In this document: in pieces, positions 28,901 to 37,546 of the stretch
Layout: the number at the start of each line of letters is the position of its first letter
Numbering within the stretch: the stretch's first letter is position 1
DNA from: Aquibacillus rhizosphaerae
GTDB lineage: Bacteria; Bacillota; Bacilli; Bacillales; Amphibacillaceae
Direction of reading: 5' to 3'
NCBI RefSeq assembly: GCF_030282825.1
Contig: NZ_JASTZU010000037.1
Span: forward strand, 1 to 64,000
Length of the DNA: 64,000 nt
Made by a program: the position numbers and the translations under genes
Notes under the pieces: generated by a model
What the model was told of the DNA's origin: nothing
Database searches by the model: none
The model's input: only the letters and a program-made list of their open reading frames with translations

Positions 28901-29192
28901 AGTTTAAGCCTGTTTGGCCACCAAGTGTCGGCAATAAACCATCGGGTTGTTCCTTCTCAATAATTTTTGTTAATGATTCCAATGTTAATGGCTCTAAATA
29001 TACTTTATCTGCAATATTTTCATCTGTCATAATGGTTGCAGGATTATTGTTTACAAGGATTACTTCTACGCCTTCTTCTTTTAACGCTAAGCAAGCCTGT
29101 GTACCGGCATAATCAAACTCAGCTGCTTGCCCGATTACAATTGGGCCTGAACCGATAACCAATACGCTCTTTATATGATTTAACTTAGGCAT
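25956..29192 (-). CDS. carB: Carbamoyl-phosphate synthase, large subunit (arginine-linked)
   Basis: CarB makes carbamoyl phosphate from bicarbonate, two ATP and ammonia channelled from CarA. Its 1078 residues comprise two ATP-grasp halves. The first starts KSVLVIGSGPIVIGQAAEFD and the second KRIVVLGSGPIRIGQGVEFD near residue 560. The C-terminal MGS-type allosteric domain (from about 940) is only weakly recognisable and lacks the usual FTTVADKDK-like phosphate loop, suggesting altered or lost allostery. It sits between carA (8-nt overlap) and argF (4-nt overlap). With this context it is probably the arginine-specific isozyme, with a pyr-linked one elsewhere. Confidence 0.95.
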   Translation of the reverse strand: MPKLNHIKSVLVIGSGPIVIGQAAEFDYAGTQACLALKEEGVEVILVNNNPATIMTDENIADKVYLEPLTLESLTKIIEKEQPDGLLPTLGGQTGLNLAVLLTNAGVLADNNVELLGTPLDTIQKGEDREIFKSMMKSIDEPVAESKSTSSIDEAVTFAATVGYPLIVRPAYTLGGAGGGIAKDEQQLRKIVKNGIYASPIKQVLIEQSVKGWKEIEYEVMRDANDTCIIVCNMENFDPVGVHTGDSIVVAPSQTLNDRQYQMLRTSSCRVIRELGVIGGCNIQFALDPDSNDYVIIEVNPRVSRSSALASKATGYPIARIAAKLALGYHLDEVLNPITGDTYASFEPAIDYIALKIPRWPFDKFAKADRLLGTQMKATGEVMALARNFPAALNKAIRSLEIGIDHLHLPHLAQLTNEQINNELVEATDDRLFVVGEALRRGYTINDIHGLTAINKYFLHEVALIIGLESELKQIKWPDVTIKNLKKAKLFGFTDDTIASLFDIKTIEVRDKLQELNLSPAYKMVDTCAAEFSAETPYFYSSWNEMDEVEPLQKNKRIVVLGSGPIRIGQGVEFDYCSVHAAMSLKEQKIDAVVINNNPETVSTDFNTADHLYFEPLTEEDVLHVVKKEQADGVLVQFGGQTAINLADGLRKAGVNIAGTALQSIEAVEDRDQFYQLLKKLNIPHIPGETVMDTEDALEIANRIGYPVLIRPSYVIGGRGMVVVRNQSQLEAYLDNLTESTPNSRIFPLLIDSFISGSEVEIDAVCDGEDVLIPGIFEHVERAGVHSGDSVAIFPAPSLSEDQKQQIAVFTQKISAELNVKGIMNIQFVISPDQKTIYVLEVNPRASRTVPIASKVTGVPMVDLATRVQMGEALADQEWQLGLHKEIPFYAVKMPVFSTNKLPGVDPVLGPEMKSTGEAIGLGTTVETAMAKAFGWKENMLMPLTKEDTIFLSLKEVDEELMEQIAKLDVKIAADPATSTILKEHSVDIDQQLTLTEAQDICLENEFQFICSTNNNGDYDEHVKLREDALVSNTLCLTSKETLIAFLKATRQVQEKPISINEHTKAHNQINQKERVLR

Positions 29193-30276
29193 GCTGTTTC
29201 TCTCCCTTAGTAATTAACTGGTTTGCAAAGTTAACAAAGATGTTATGTGTGTCAATTGGTCCTGGATGAGCCTCTGGGTGAAATTGAACGGTCATTACAT
29301 TGTTTGTTTTATGCATTAAACCTTCCACCGATTTATCATTTACATTGATATGAGAAACGTCCCACTCACTCTCTTTCACAGAAGCCATATCGACAACATA
29401 GCCATGATTTTGTGAAGTGATTAGTACTTTTCCTGTTAACAAATCTTTCACTGGATGATTACTACCTCGATGGCCATATGGAAGTTTCTTTGTCTTGGCA
29501 CCATATGCTAGAGCTACAAGTTGATGCCCGAGGCAAATCCCTAACGTCGGATAAGACTCAGAAATCCCCTTTATATTCGCTGCTAAATAGTTCAAGGATT
29601 GAGGATCTCCAGGCCCGTTTGACAACAGAACACCATCTGGATCAATTTCTTGAATTTGTTCCAAAGTTGTATTAAATGGAACTACCGTTACATCACAGCC
29701 TAAATCTAGTAAGGAGTGTGTAATCGAATGTTTATAACCAAAATCCATTACGACGACATGCGGCGCAGTAGCGCGAGTTTTGTTTGTTTTAAAATTCTTC
29801 ACTTTTGTCACAGATACTTGTTCAACAATATTCGAGTCTACTTGGTTCTTTTTAGGTAAATCTTTTTTGTCCGTAGTAATCTTTCCGTACACTTCTCCAT
29901 GTTCACGAATAATACGTGTTAGTGCACGTGTATCAATGCCATATAAAGTTGGAATATGATAATGTTGAACGGTATCTAAAATGGAATAAGTAGATTGGTA
30001 GTGTTCAGGCGTATGACACGGATTAGAAATAATTAAACCTGCAAGTGAGGGCTGAATACTTTCTGAATCGATATCATTAAACCCATAATTACCGATTAGC
30101 GGATATGTCATTGTCACTATTTGACCGGCATACGATGGATCTGTCATCACTTCTTGATAACCAGTCATAGCTGTGTTGAAAACCATTTCACCTTCTGCAG
30201 GTACTGCGGAGCCTAACCATACACCTTCAAGAATATCCCCTGTATTTAATACTAGATAACCTGTTTGTTCTTTCAC
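29185..30276 (-). CDS. carA: Carbamoyl-phosphate synthase, small (glutaminase) subunit
   Basis: CarA is the glutamine amidotransferase that supplies ammonia to CarB. The 363-residue protein has an N-terminal CPSase domain (GYQEVMTDPSYAGQIV) and a C-terminal class I GATase with the nucleophile Cys in GICLGHQL and the catalytic His-x-Glu in QFHPEAHPGP. The start is GTG 30276, with GGGGAGGG about 10 nt upstream. It is the first gene of carA-carB-argF. Candidate ARG-box sequences lie 40-90 bp upstream. Confidence 0.95.
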   Translation of the reverse strand: MKEQTGYLVLNTGDILEGVWLGSAVPAEGEMVFNTAMTGYQEVMTDPSYAGQIVTMTYPLIGNYGFNDIDSESIQPSLAGLIISNPCHTPEHYQSTYSILDTVQHYHIPTLYGIDTRALTRIIREHGEVYGKITTDKKDLPKKNQVDSNIVEQVSVTKVKNFKTNKTRATAPHVVVMDFGYKHSITHSLLDLGCDVTVVPFNTTLEQIQEIDPDGVLLSNGPGDPQSLNYLAANIKGISESYPTLGICLGHQLVALAYGAKTKKLPYGHRGSNHPVKDLLTGKVLITSQNHGYVVDMASVKESEWDVSHINVNDKSVEGLMHKTNNVMTVQFHPEAHPGPIDTHNIFVNFANQLITKGEKQHA

Positions 30277-30317
30277 GCTTTAGCCCTCCCCAAAATCTAT
30301 ATCAATTTAACCTTCAT

Positions 30318-30363
30318 TTTTGTATTTTTAATATTTATACCGGTAAACTAATAATTATACAAG
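30318..30363 (-). promoter_or_regulatory. Candidate carA promoter with ARG-box-like operators
   Basis: The minus-strand block AATATTAAAAATACAAAA (30335-30318) matches 12 of the 14 defined positions of the ArgR/AhrC consensus WNTGNATWWWWATNCANW. A second, half-matching block CTTGTATAATTATTAG (30363 downward) contains a TATAAT that could be the -10 element. An arginine repressor bound here would cover the promoter. No good -35 was seen. Confidence 0.4.
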
Positions 30364-30373
30364 TTGTTGTATT

Positions 30374-30420
30374 AGAAAACCTTAGCTTATAAAGTCTCTT
30401 TTTATGAGCTAAAGTTTTCT
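30374..30420. repeat. Long imperfect inverted repeat between argH and carA
   Basis: AGAAAACCTTAGCTTATAAA pairs with the reverse complement of TTTATGAGCTAAAGTTTTCT: about 20 bp with two non-Watson-Crick positions and a loop of about 7 nt. It lies just upstream of the candidate carA promoter and downstream of the argH terminator. It could be a second terminator or a mobile palindrome. Confidence 0.6.
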
Positions 30421-30453
30421 AATGAAATAGGATTTGATAAATGAGTATAAAAG

Positions 30454-30490
30454 AAGAACTAAGCCTCTCTTTGAGGCAGAGACTTAGTTC
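30454..30490 (-). terminator. Terminator of argG-argH
   Basis: The stem AGAACTAAG/CTTAGTTCT has an inner GCCTC/GAGGC arm. On the minus strand it is followed by TCTTTTATA. It lies about 25 nt after the argH stop. Confidence 0.8.
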
Positions 30491-30512
30491 TATTTTCAAC
30501 TATTATGGATAT

Positions 30513-31943
30513 CTACTGGTGAGTAGACATCGCTTCAATTTGTTTTGCGTGTTTTTCAATCCAATCTGCACTAGATTCAAATAATTGTTCTGCTTTTGCA
30601 ATTTGGTCTTCCACACGATTTTTTGCAGTTCCTCCAGCAACATTACGAGCATTTACAACCGCTTTTGGTGAAAGCACATCATAAATATCTGTTTCAATTA
30701 ACGACGAAAACTGTTGGAATTCTTCTATTGATAAATCAAGCAAATATTTATTCTCGTTTATACAGTGTAAGACAACCTGACCAACTACTGCATGCGCTTC
30801 TCTAAATGGTAAATCTTTTCCAACTAGGTAATCAGCTAAATCAGTAGCATTGGAGTAATCTTTAGCCACCGCTTCATACATATTTTCTTTTTTAACATCC
30901 ATTGTTTCAATCATAGGTGCAAATAAAGCAAGCGCACCTTTTAACGTTTCTACCGTATCAAACATGCCTTCTTTATCTTCTTGCATATCTTTGTTGTAAG
31001 CGAGTGGTAAGCCTTTTAATGTCGTCAACATTCCAATTAAATGTCCATATACACGACCAGTTTTTCCACGTACTAATTCAGCTACATCCGGATTTTTCTT
31101 CTGTGGCATCATACTACTACCTGTACAGAAAGCATCATCCAACTCAACAAAATTAAATTCTGCACTCGACCATTGTACTAACTCTTCACACAAACGAGAT
31201 AAGTGCATAGATACAAGTGACGCATTTGATAAAAATTCAACAACAAAGTCACGATCACTAACGGCATCCAAACTATTCTCACAAATACCATCAAAATTTA
31301 GCTTTTCAGCAACATAATGGCGGTCAATTGGAAACGACGTTCCAGCAAGCGCTCCTGCTCCAAGTGGTGATTGATTCACTCGCTTAAAGCTATCAGCTAA
31401 ACGCTCTACGTCTCGTTGAAACATAAACACATATGCCATCATGTGGTGTGCAAATAAAACTGGTTGCGCACGTTGAAGGTGCGTATATCCAGGTAAAACC
31501 GTATCCAAATTTTGTTTAGCCTGATTGTATAAAGATTGCTGTACGTCGACAAGCAACTGGCTAATCGTTACAAGGGCTTCACGTAAGTATAAACGCATAT
31601 CCAGTGCCACTTGATCATTACGGCTCCTGCCAGTGTGTAATTTACCACCGACAGGACCAATTTCATCTATTAACAACTTCTCTATATTCATGTGAATATC
31701 TTCGTTAGCCTCAGTCAATTCCGCTTCGCCAGATTTGATTTTGTCAGCTACTATTTTTAAACCTTCTGCGATCTTAATAGCGTCATTTTCCGGGATGATT
31801 TTACATTTAGCAAGCATGTCAACATGGGCCAGACTTCCTTGGATATCAAATTGCGCTAGTTTTTGATCAAAACGGATCGACGCCGTATATTCATCAACTA
31901 ATTCATTGGTTGGTTTTGTAAATCGTCCGCCCCATAACTTCAT
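30513..31943 (-). CDS. argH: Argininosuccinate lyase
   Basis: ArgH cleaves argininosuccinate to arginine and fumarate, the last step of the pathway. The 476-residue protein belongs to the fumarase/aspartase superfamily and has its signature [16 protein letters not shown] (flexible loop with the catalytic Ser) near residue 280, [12 protein letters not shown] near 110, and [11 protein letters not shown] near 155. The ATG at 31943 overlaps the argG stop by 4 nt, so the two form a coupled argG-argH operon. Confidence 0.97.
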   Translation of the reverse strand: MKLWGGRFTKPTNELVDEYTASIRFDQKLAQFDIQGSLAHVDMLAKCKIIPENDAIKIAEGLKIVADKIKSGEAELTEANEDIHMNIEKLLIDEIGPVGGKLHTGRSRNDQVALDMRLYLREALVTISQLLVDVQQSLYNQAKQNLDTVLPGYTHLQRAQPVLFAHHMMAYVFMFQRDVERLADSFKRVNQSPLGAGALAGTSFPIDRHYVAEKLNFDGICENSLDAVSDRDFVVEFLSNASLVSMHLSRLCEELVQWSSAEFNFVELDDAFCTGSSMMPQKKNPDVAELVRGKTGRVYGHLIGMLTTLKGLPLAYNKDMQEDKEGMFDTVETLKGALALFAPMIETMDVKKENMYEAVAKDYSNATDLADYLVGKDLPFREAHAVVGQVVLHCINENKYLLDLSIEEFQQFSSLIETDIYDVLSPKAVVNARNVAGGTAKNRVEDQIAKAEQLFESSADWIEKHAKQIEAMSTHQ

Positions 31944-33199
31944 TGCTTTACGGCTTCCTTTATATCAACTACAGCTTTCTCAATGGAAGCATCTTTCTTT
32001 CCATGCATATTTGTAACAGAAGAATGAACTTGTGTTGGCAGACCCCACAGTTTAATGAAACCAAGTGCTGCTTCATGGTCAAATGCATCACCTTTGTTAT
32101 ATGTTGCAAGATCAAAATCGTAAAGAGAATGAGCAGACTCACGCCCAACTACCTGTGCAAGACCTTTATATAATTTAACCTTTACTGTTCCAGAAACGAA
32201 TTCTTGTGTTTGTTCAATAAACGCTTTAAGTGACTCTGTTAACTGTGAATACCAAAGACCATCATAAATTGTTTGTGCCAACTTTTGTTCAATCGTTGGC
32301 TTAAATGCCGCTACCTCTCTTGGTAGTGTAAGAGCTTCAAGCTCTTGGTGGGCGGCAATCAATGTTACTGCTGCTGGACACTCATAAATTTCACGAGACT
32401 TAATACCAACAAGACGGTTTTCCACATGATCAATTCTTCCTACACCATGTTTTCCAGCAATATCATTAAGTTTAAGAATTAATTCGTCTAAAGGTAACTT
32501 TTTACCATCTAGTGAAACCGGCTTACCTTGTTCAAATGTAATTTGAATTGTCTCCGGTTGATCAGGTGCATCTAATGGATCAGTCGTTAAATCAAAAGCT
32601 TCTTTGGGAGCTTCTGCCCAAGGGTCTTCTAATATACCGCACTCATTACTACGTCCCCATAAGTTTTGGTCAACACTATATGGATTATCTAGGTTAACAG
32701 GAACCGGAATGCCATTTTTCTCTGCATAAGCAATCTCTTCATCTCTTGTCATTTTCCATTCACGTACAGGAGCAACAATTTTCAAGTTTGGATTTAATGC
32801 TGTAAACGCAACATCGAAACGAACTTGATCATTCCCTTTACCTGTACATCCGTGCCCTACGGCAACTGCTCCTTCTTTCTCAGCAATATCTACTAATACT
32901 TTAGCGATGAGCGGACGAGACAGTGCAGATACTAAAGGATATTTCCCTTCATAAAGAAGGTTTGCTTTTAATGCAGGTAGTACGTATTCTTCTGCATACA
33001 ATGCTTTGGCATCTACTGTGTAAGATTTAATTGCTCCAACATCAAGTGCTTTGTTTTTAACAAATTCTAAATCTTTTCCTTCTCCTACATCAAGTCCTAC
33101 TGCAATGACATCATAATTATATTCGTCCTGTAACCACTTAATTGCTACAGAAGTATCAAGCCCTCCGGAGTATGCTAATACGATTTTTTCTTTACTCAT
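31940..33199 (-). CDS. argG: Argininosuccinate synthase
   Basis: ArgG performs the ATP-dependent condensation of citrulline and aspartate. The 419-residue protein has an N-terminal PP-loop [17 protein letters not shown], a [15 protein letters not shown] segment near residue 115 and [14 protein letters not shown] near 175. It is at the usual length or slightly longer. The RBS GGGGAGAT precedes the ATG. It is the first gene of argG-argH, and strong tandem ARG-box matches lie 60-100 bp upstream, so repression by an ArgR/AhrC protein is expected. Confidence 0.97.
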   Translation of the reverse strand: MSKEKIVLAYSGGLDTSVAIKWLQDEYNYDVIAVGLDVGEGKDLEFVKNKALDVGAIKSYTVDAKALYAEEYVLPALKANLLYEGKYPLVSALSRPLIAKVLVDIAEKEGAVAVGHGCTGKGNDQVRFDVAFTALNPNLKIVAPVREWKMTRDEEIAYAEKNGIPVPVNLDNPYSVDQNLWGRSNECGILEDPWAEAPKEAFDLTTDPLDAPDQPETIQITFEQGKPVSLDGKKLPLDELILKLNDIAGKHGVGRIDHVENRLVGIKSREIYECPAAVTLIAAHQELEALTLPREVAAFKPTIEQKLAQTIYDGLWYSQLTESLKAFIEQTQEFVSGTVKVKLYKGLAQVVGRESAHSLYDFDLATYNKGDAFDHEAALGFIKLWGLPTQVHSSVTNMHGKKDASIEKAVVDIKEAVKQ

Positions 33200-33259
33200 T
33201 TGTAAATCTCCCCTAACATTTTTGTTTATATTTTATTGATTCATTATTTATTTATTGTG

Positions 33260-33297
33260 TATGAATTATTATGCACTATTAAGTATATTAATTCAAC
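33260..33297 (-). promoter_or_regulatory. Tandem ARG boxes upstream of argG
   Basis: TATGAATTATTATGCACT (33260-33277) matches every defined position of the ArgR consensus WNTGNATWWWWATNCANW. TAAGTATATTAATTCAAC (33280-33297) matches it with two mismatches. The two 18-bp boxes are 2 bp apart, the usual spacing for a hexameric ArgR/AhrC operator. The site lies 61-98 bp before the argG start codon. Confidence 0.75.
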
Positions 33298-33714
33298 AGT
33301 AAAGTCATAACTTTTTAATTTTTTTTATTATTTTTTTAATAACTATAAATCACTTGGAATAGAACGTACTTCACTTCTTATAAAAAATAGATAGCTAACT
33401 CTTTGTATTACCTTAATTAAAGAACATTCCTCAACTAATTTATGAAGAACCCAGGACAATGTTACAAACATAAAGAACCCAACTGTAACATCACTTATTA
33501 TGAATACAACAATTCAACTACCATAAATTGATTCAAATTTCTTCTATAATAGCTGTATTTTTCATCAAGATTAGAGTTTCACAATAATCAATATTCGATA
33601 TTTTGTATAAATCCTGATCATTTATGCAATGGCATACAAACATCTTTATCTTATTTTTACAATCATGTAACTAAAAAACTGATTGAACGTCTATATTTAA
33701 AAGATAAGAAAAGG
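33298..33714. other. AT-rich intergenic region between argG and the DUF4349 lipoprotein gene
   Basis: About 415 bp without a recognisable gene. A 9-bp direct repeat AAGAACCCA occurs near 33445 and again near 33473, with ATGTTAC and GTAACAT between and beside them. It must contain promoters for both neighbours. No RNA element was recognised. Confidence 0.5.
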
Positions 33715-33723
33715 GTGGGTCTA

Positions 33724-34677
33724 ATGAAAAAATTGATGATAGGAACTTTCATTATCGCTATCAGCATTATACTCGTTGCATGTAGTGGAGGCGAGAGTGC
33801 TCAAGAATCCTCTGACACAGCAACAACAGAGGACTCTGGTGCTACTATGAACGGAGAAGAGTCAAAAGATGAAATGAGTATGGCAAACGAAAACTTCGCT
33901 GAAGGTGAAAATGCAGAGGAAGACGATAATGCAGAGGAAAATTCAACTCCAGACATACCGGAACAAACAGAACGGAAAGTAATTTATAACGCTACATTAA
34001 ATATCGAAGTTAAAGACTATACAACAACAGTCAATACCATCGAAGCTAAAGTTCAAGAAAACGGTGGTTATATTGTAGAATCAAACACTTACGGTGGTTC
34101 AGAGGATGAATTTTCAGCAGGGATGATGAGAGTCAGGATACCACAACAACAATTTCAATCGTTTATTGATGTTATTGAAGAGGGGAGCGTAAAGGTTCTC
34201 GAAAGAAATGTTTCAGGTGAAGATGTAACAGAACAATATGTCGATCTCGAATCACGATTAAAATCTAAAAGAGTGGTCGAAGAACGGCTATTATCTTTTA
34301 TGGAACAAGCTGAAAAAACAGAAGACTTATTAACCATATCCGGTGATTTAGCTAAGGTTCAAGAAGAGATCGAACAAATTACTGGAAAGATGAATTATCT
34401 TGAAAATCAGTCCTCTCTCGCTACAGTGACCATTCAAATTCATGAAAACAGAGTCAATATCCCAAACGTGAATGATGAAGATTTAAATACATGGGAGAAA
34501 ACAAAGCAACAGTTTATGGAGAGTATTAACTTTCTTCTCACTGCAATTTCAGGGCTAATTGTATTTTTTGTTGGTAATTTACCTGTTCTATTACTTTTTG
34601 CTTTAATCGGTCTATTTGTATTTCGCATTATATGGAAAAGAAGAAAACAAGAAATAGCAAAGAAGGAGAACTCATAA
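33724..34677 (+). CDS. DUF4349-type membrane-anchored lipoprotein
   Basis: The 317-residue protein has a lipoprotein signal peptide with lipobox LVAC (Cys near residue 20) and a low-complexity acidic linker (about 21-80, Glu/Asp/Ala/Asn-rich). Its extracellular DUF4349 domain (TERKVIYNATLNIEVKDY, then a long coiled-coil) is followed by a C-terminal TM segment (about 275-305) and a basic cytoplasmic tail. The frame is open from GTG 33715. ATG 33724 is preferred because AAGGGTGGG is just upstream and the lipobox then falls at normal depth. The function of the family is unknown. Confidence 0.85.
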   Translation: MKKLMIGTFIIAISIILVACSGGESAQESSDTATTEDSGATMNGEESKDEMSMANENFAEGENAEEDDNAEENSTPDIPEQTERKVIYNATLNIEVKDYTTTVNTIEAKVQENGGYIVESNTYGGSEDEFSAGMMRVRIPQQQFQSFIDVIEEGSVKVLERNVSGEDVTEQYVDLESRLKSKRVVEERLLSFMEQAEKTEDLLTISGDLAKVQEEIEQITGKMNYLENQSSLATVTIQIHENRVNIPNVNDEDLNTWEKTKQQFMESINFLLTAISGLIVFFVGNLPVLLLFALIGLFVFRIIWKRRKQEIAKKENS

Positions 34678-34689
34678 TGAGTTCTCCTT
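34663..34689. terminator. Bidirectional terminator between lipoprotein and SASP genes
   Basis: A perfect 13-bp inverted repeat AAGGAGAACTCAT/ATGAGTTCTCCTT that contains the lipoprotein stop codon. It serves two converging genes. U-tracts are short on both sides. Confidence 0.7.
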
Positions 34690-34701
34690 CTCCTTGTCTA
34701 G

Positions 34702-34896
34702 CTATTGGTTTTTATTTTCTAGACTTTGTTCGGCGACCTGGATCATTCGTTTGACCATTTCGCCACCCACGGATCCGTTTGCGCGTGCAGTGGTATCAGC
34801 ACCTAGCTCAACACCAAATTCGTTAGCGATTTCTTCTTTCATATTGTTCATCGCATTCTCTGCACCTGGTACTAACAATTTATTGTTATTAGCCAT
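34702..34896 (-). CDS. Alpha/beta-type small acid-soluble spore protein (SASP)
   Basis: This spore-core DNA-binding protein of 64 residues saturates spore DNA and protects it from UV and heat. The germination-protease cleavage region [10 protein letters not shown] is present, as are the C-terminal DNA-binding helix [12 protein letters not shown] and the N-terminal [18 protein letters not shown]. The RBS AAGGAGTG is 8 nt before the ATG. It is a single gene. Sporulation-specific (sigma-G) expression is expected from the family, but a correctly spaced promoter could not be settled. Confidence 0.95.
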   Translation of the reverse strand: MANNNKLLVPGAENAMNNMKEEIANEFGVELGADTTARANGSVGGEMVKRMIQVAEQSLENKNQ

Positions 34897-35117
34897 GCGT
34901 GATCACTCCTTGTGGGATAATGAACAGATTCTTGCTGTTCATTCATTAATCTGTGCCATATTAACCATCCCTACACCTGTAAAGTTTAGGAATTTCTTAT
35001 TTCCTGAAGTGGAGGATATACTCGTTCGAACAGAAAATATGACTATTGAAACATGGATTATGCTCATCGCGTCGCGTAATATGAACGCTTATCAGCTTAT
35101 GTGCTTACTTAAAACCC

Positions 35118-36221
35118 TTAATCCTCATATACAGCATTTTTTAGCTGCAGGTCACGCTGATGACGCTCGATAGCTAATTCGATTAACTTATTAATTAATT
35201 CCGGATAGCTAATACCACTTATATCCCAAAGCTTTGGATACATACTAATTCTCGTGAAACCAGGTAATGTATTCACTTCATTTACCACTAATTCACCATC
35301 GTCTTTTAAGAAAAAGTCAACACGTGCTAACCCTTCACAATTAAGTGATTGAAATACTTCAACAGCAGCTTCTTGTACTTTCTTCGTCAATTCATCCGTT
35401 AAATCTGCAGGAATCGCTAAGTCAGCACCCTTTTCATCAATGTATTTTGACTCATAGGAATAGAAGTCTGTTTGTGGCAGAATTTCTCCAGGTAACGAAG
35501 CAATTGGATTCTCATTCCCTAGCACTGCACACTCCACTTCACGTCCAATAACAGTTTCTTCAATCAATAGCTTATGATCATATAAAAATGCGTCATTAAT
35601 ACCAGCGTTGAATTCTTGTTCATTTCTGACTTTGCTCACACCAACAGAAGACCCTTGATTTGCAGGTTTAATGAACATTGGCAATCCAAGCTTAGTCTTA
35701 ACTTCTTCATAGTTAATTTGATCGCGTTTATTTTTAGTCAGGGTTACTGATTTAGCTACCGATATTCCTGCTTCTTTTAATAATCTTTTTGCAATATCTT
35801 TATCCATACTTACTGCCGATCCTAAAACTCCTGTACCAACGAATGGTAAGTTTGCTAAACGCAACATTCCTTGAATGCTACCATCTTCTCCAAGTGTACC
35901 GTGCAAAATCGGGAATACGACATCTAACTGCCCGAGTGCCTCAGACCCTGATAAATTAACAAGTTGATCGGTTACCTCTCCTGGTACAATAGCTACACCT
36001 TTATTTGTTTTATTTAATTGAATTAATTTAGGATTTTCTTCATTTAATAAATAGGAAGACTGATCATTCAAATGCCATTTTCCATCTTTATCGATTCCAA
36101 GTAAGACAACATCATATTTATCTTTATCAATTGCATCAACGATATTTTTAGCAGACTGTAGTGACACTTCATGCTCTGCAGATTTACCACCAAAAATAAT
36201 TCCAACTTTTGCTTTAGTCAT
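35118..36221 (-). CDS. ddl: D-alanine--D-alanine ligase
   Basis: Ddl is the ATP-dependent ligase that makes D-Ala-D-Ala for peptidoglycan. The 367-residue ATP-grasp protein begins KVGIIFGGKSAEHEVSL. The conserved LPMFIKPANQGSSVGVSKV is near residue 180, and metal-binding ARVDFFLKDDGELVVNEVNTLPGFT near 310. The frame is open to 36239, but ATG 36221, with GAGGAAGAG 5-6 nt upstream, gives the normal N terminus. It is a single gene; no murF neighbour is seen downstream, unlike B. subtilis ddl-murF. Confidence 0.95.
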   Translation of the reverse strand: MTKAKVGIIFGGKSAEHEVSLQSAKNIVDAIDKDKYDVVLLGIDKDGKWHLNDQSSYLLNEENPKLIQLNKTNKGVAIVPGEVTDQLVNLSGSEALGQLDVVFPILHGTLGEDGSIQGMLRLANLPFVGTGVLGSAVSMDKDIAKRLLKEAGISVAKSVTLTKNKRDQINYEEVKTKLGLPMFIKPANQGSSVGVSKVRNEQEFNAGINDAFLYDHKLLIEETVIGREVECAVLGNENPIASLPGEILPQTDFYSYESKYIDEKGADLAIPADLTDELTKKVQEAAVEVFQSLNCEGLARVDFFLKDDGELVVNEVNTLPGFTRISMYPKLWDISGISYPELINKLIELAIERHQRDLQLKNAVYED

Positions 36222-36422
36222 TAAATCTCTTCCTCTCACATAAATAAATCAATTCCTACTTTAAGATACCATATTAAGGCTTGTTTTGAGAAAAAATTGT
36301 TTTTTTAATTGCTCAATTTCGTAAGTTATATTGTTTTATAACCTACGAAGTTGATGTAAAGTTTGTACTTAGTATTCTAAAATGTATGAACTTCTTTTGA
36401 GTTTTGGGTGGTAATACTCCGT

Positions 36423-36720
36423 TCCGGCAGAATACTCCGCTTTCCACGGGCACGGCTTCACTTTTAAGAGTTCTCCTAGAGATAGATAGTTATTAATATT
36501 TGTTGTACTATCTTTACTCAAAGGACAAGTTTACCTAGCGAAGGAAAAATGCGACACTCCTGGGGGAAGAGCAGCTTCCGAAAACCCCACAGAGTAAGGA
36601 AAGCTCCTGTGAAATGACATCGCACGCAGAAAAATTGTTGTTCTTTTTCAAAGAAGCGTTCTTGTGAGCGAGGAGGCTAAGGTGCTGCCCCCGGAAAGGG
36701 AGTATTTTCCCGTAGCACTG
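36423..36720 (-). repeat. Dispersed intergenic repeat, copy B (composite)
   Basis: Read on the minus strand from 36720, the block begins GTGCTACGGGAAAATACTCC, then CTTTCCGGGGG and GCCTCCTCGC, and ends CAGGAGTGTCGCATTTTTCC at about 36536. This is the same head and tail as copy A at 14067. On the plus strand at 36423 a second partial head (TTCCGGCAGAATACTCCGCT then TTCCACGGG) faces it, so the locus looks like two copies in opposite orientation, one truncated. Confidence 0.7.
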
Positions 36721-36819
36721 GATTTAGCACTCATCTTAGATAGAAAAGGAAATTAGTCCAAACTCTATATTAATTAGTCATAAACAATAACTTTTAGAAA
36801 AATACCTTTACATATAAGA

Positions 36820-37476
36820 CTAGCTTACTTTTCTTATCAGAATCCACTCGGATAACTTCATGGAAAGAAAGTAACAGACAAAGGCTCCAACAGAAACTAA
36901 CATATAGGGTTGAATAGTAATCGTGTTTTCTAACCACGATGCTAAAAACATCGTTTTATTATCAATATAAAACCCCATACTATCTCCAAACTTACTTTCT
37001 AACAATAAATTTGAAAAAGCCATAGCTCCAACTCCAAATATAACAAATTGCACAGTTACTACTACCATAAAGGAGCGAAAAAGATAATACATTGGAATAG
37101 CTAATGCAAAAAGAATAAGTGAAATTGAAAGTAATATAACCATATCCTGCCACTGAAAAAGATAAGGTTCTATTATTGAATTAGTATAAACAAATAAAAA
37201 GTGTACGAACCATTGAACTGACATTAATACTATTGTAATGATTAATATAAATAAATATCTACCTCTTATAACAGTACTTTTCTTTATTGGTAAACTGACG
37301 ATATACCTATTTACTGACGATTTACCATCATAATAAAACAAATGAATAGCAAAGCCAATTACCAGAGCTAAAATACCTGTTTCCGGTTGAAACATTGCTA
37401 ACAGTGGCAAAACAATAAAAAGAAACAAAAGCGACCAACTATATAAAAAGACGTCTCGTTTTAGCAAAAACAACAT
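36820..37476 (-). CDS. ABC-2 type transporter permease (ABC2_membrane_5-like), second copy
   Basis: The 218-residue integral membrane protein has six predicted TM helices. A conserved cytoplasmic turn VNRYIVSLPIKKSTVIRGRY also occurs, in similar form, in the upstream permease gene. It probably forms the membrane pore with its paralogue and the ATPase two genes upstream. The frame is open from GTG 37488, but AAGGTGG is 8 nt before ATG 37476. It is the last gene of the gntR-ATPase-permease-permease operon, after a 70-bp gap. The exported substrate is unknown. Confidence 0.8.
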   Translation of the reverse strand: MLFLLKRDVFLYSWSLLFLFIVLPLLAMFQPETGILALVIGFAIHLFYYDGKSSVNRYIVSLPIKKSTVIRGRYLFILIITIVLMSVQWFVHFLFVYTNSIIEPYLFQWQDMVILLSISLILFALAIPMYYLFRSFMVVVTVQFVIFGVGAMAFSNLLLESKFGDSMGFYIDNKTMFLASWLENTITIQPYMLVSVGAFVCYFLSMKLSEWILIRKVS

Positions 37477-37546
37477 GATACATACCACCTTATTATATTT
37501 AATCGAACAGTAGTTAAAACATCACCAACTTGATATACTCGCCTTG

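Noticed and set aside
34897-34944. Sigma-G-like promoter (GAATG-N17-CATTATC on the minus strand) for the SASP gene
   Set aside because: The sequence fits the consensus well, but a transcript from it would begin inside the Shine-Dalgarno site, so the position is implausible.
34690-35173. Long open frame on the plus strand across the SASP gene and the end of ddl
   Set aside because: It has no RBS, runs antisense to two certain genes, and has no family-like content; an antisense shadow.
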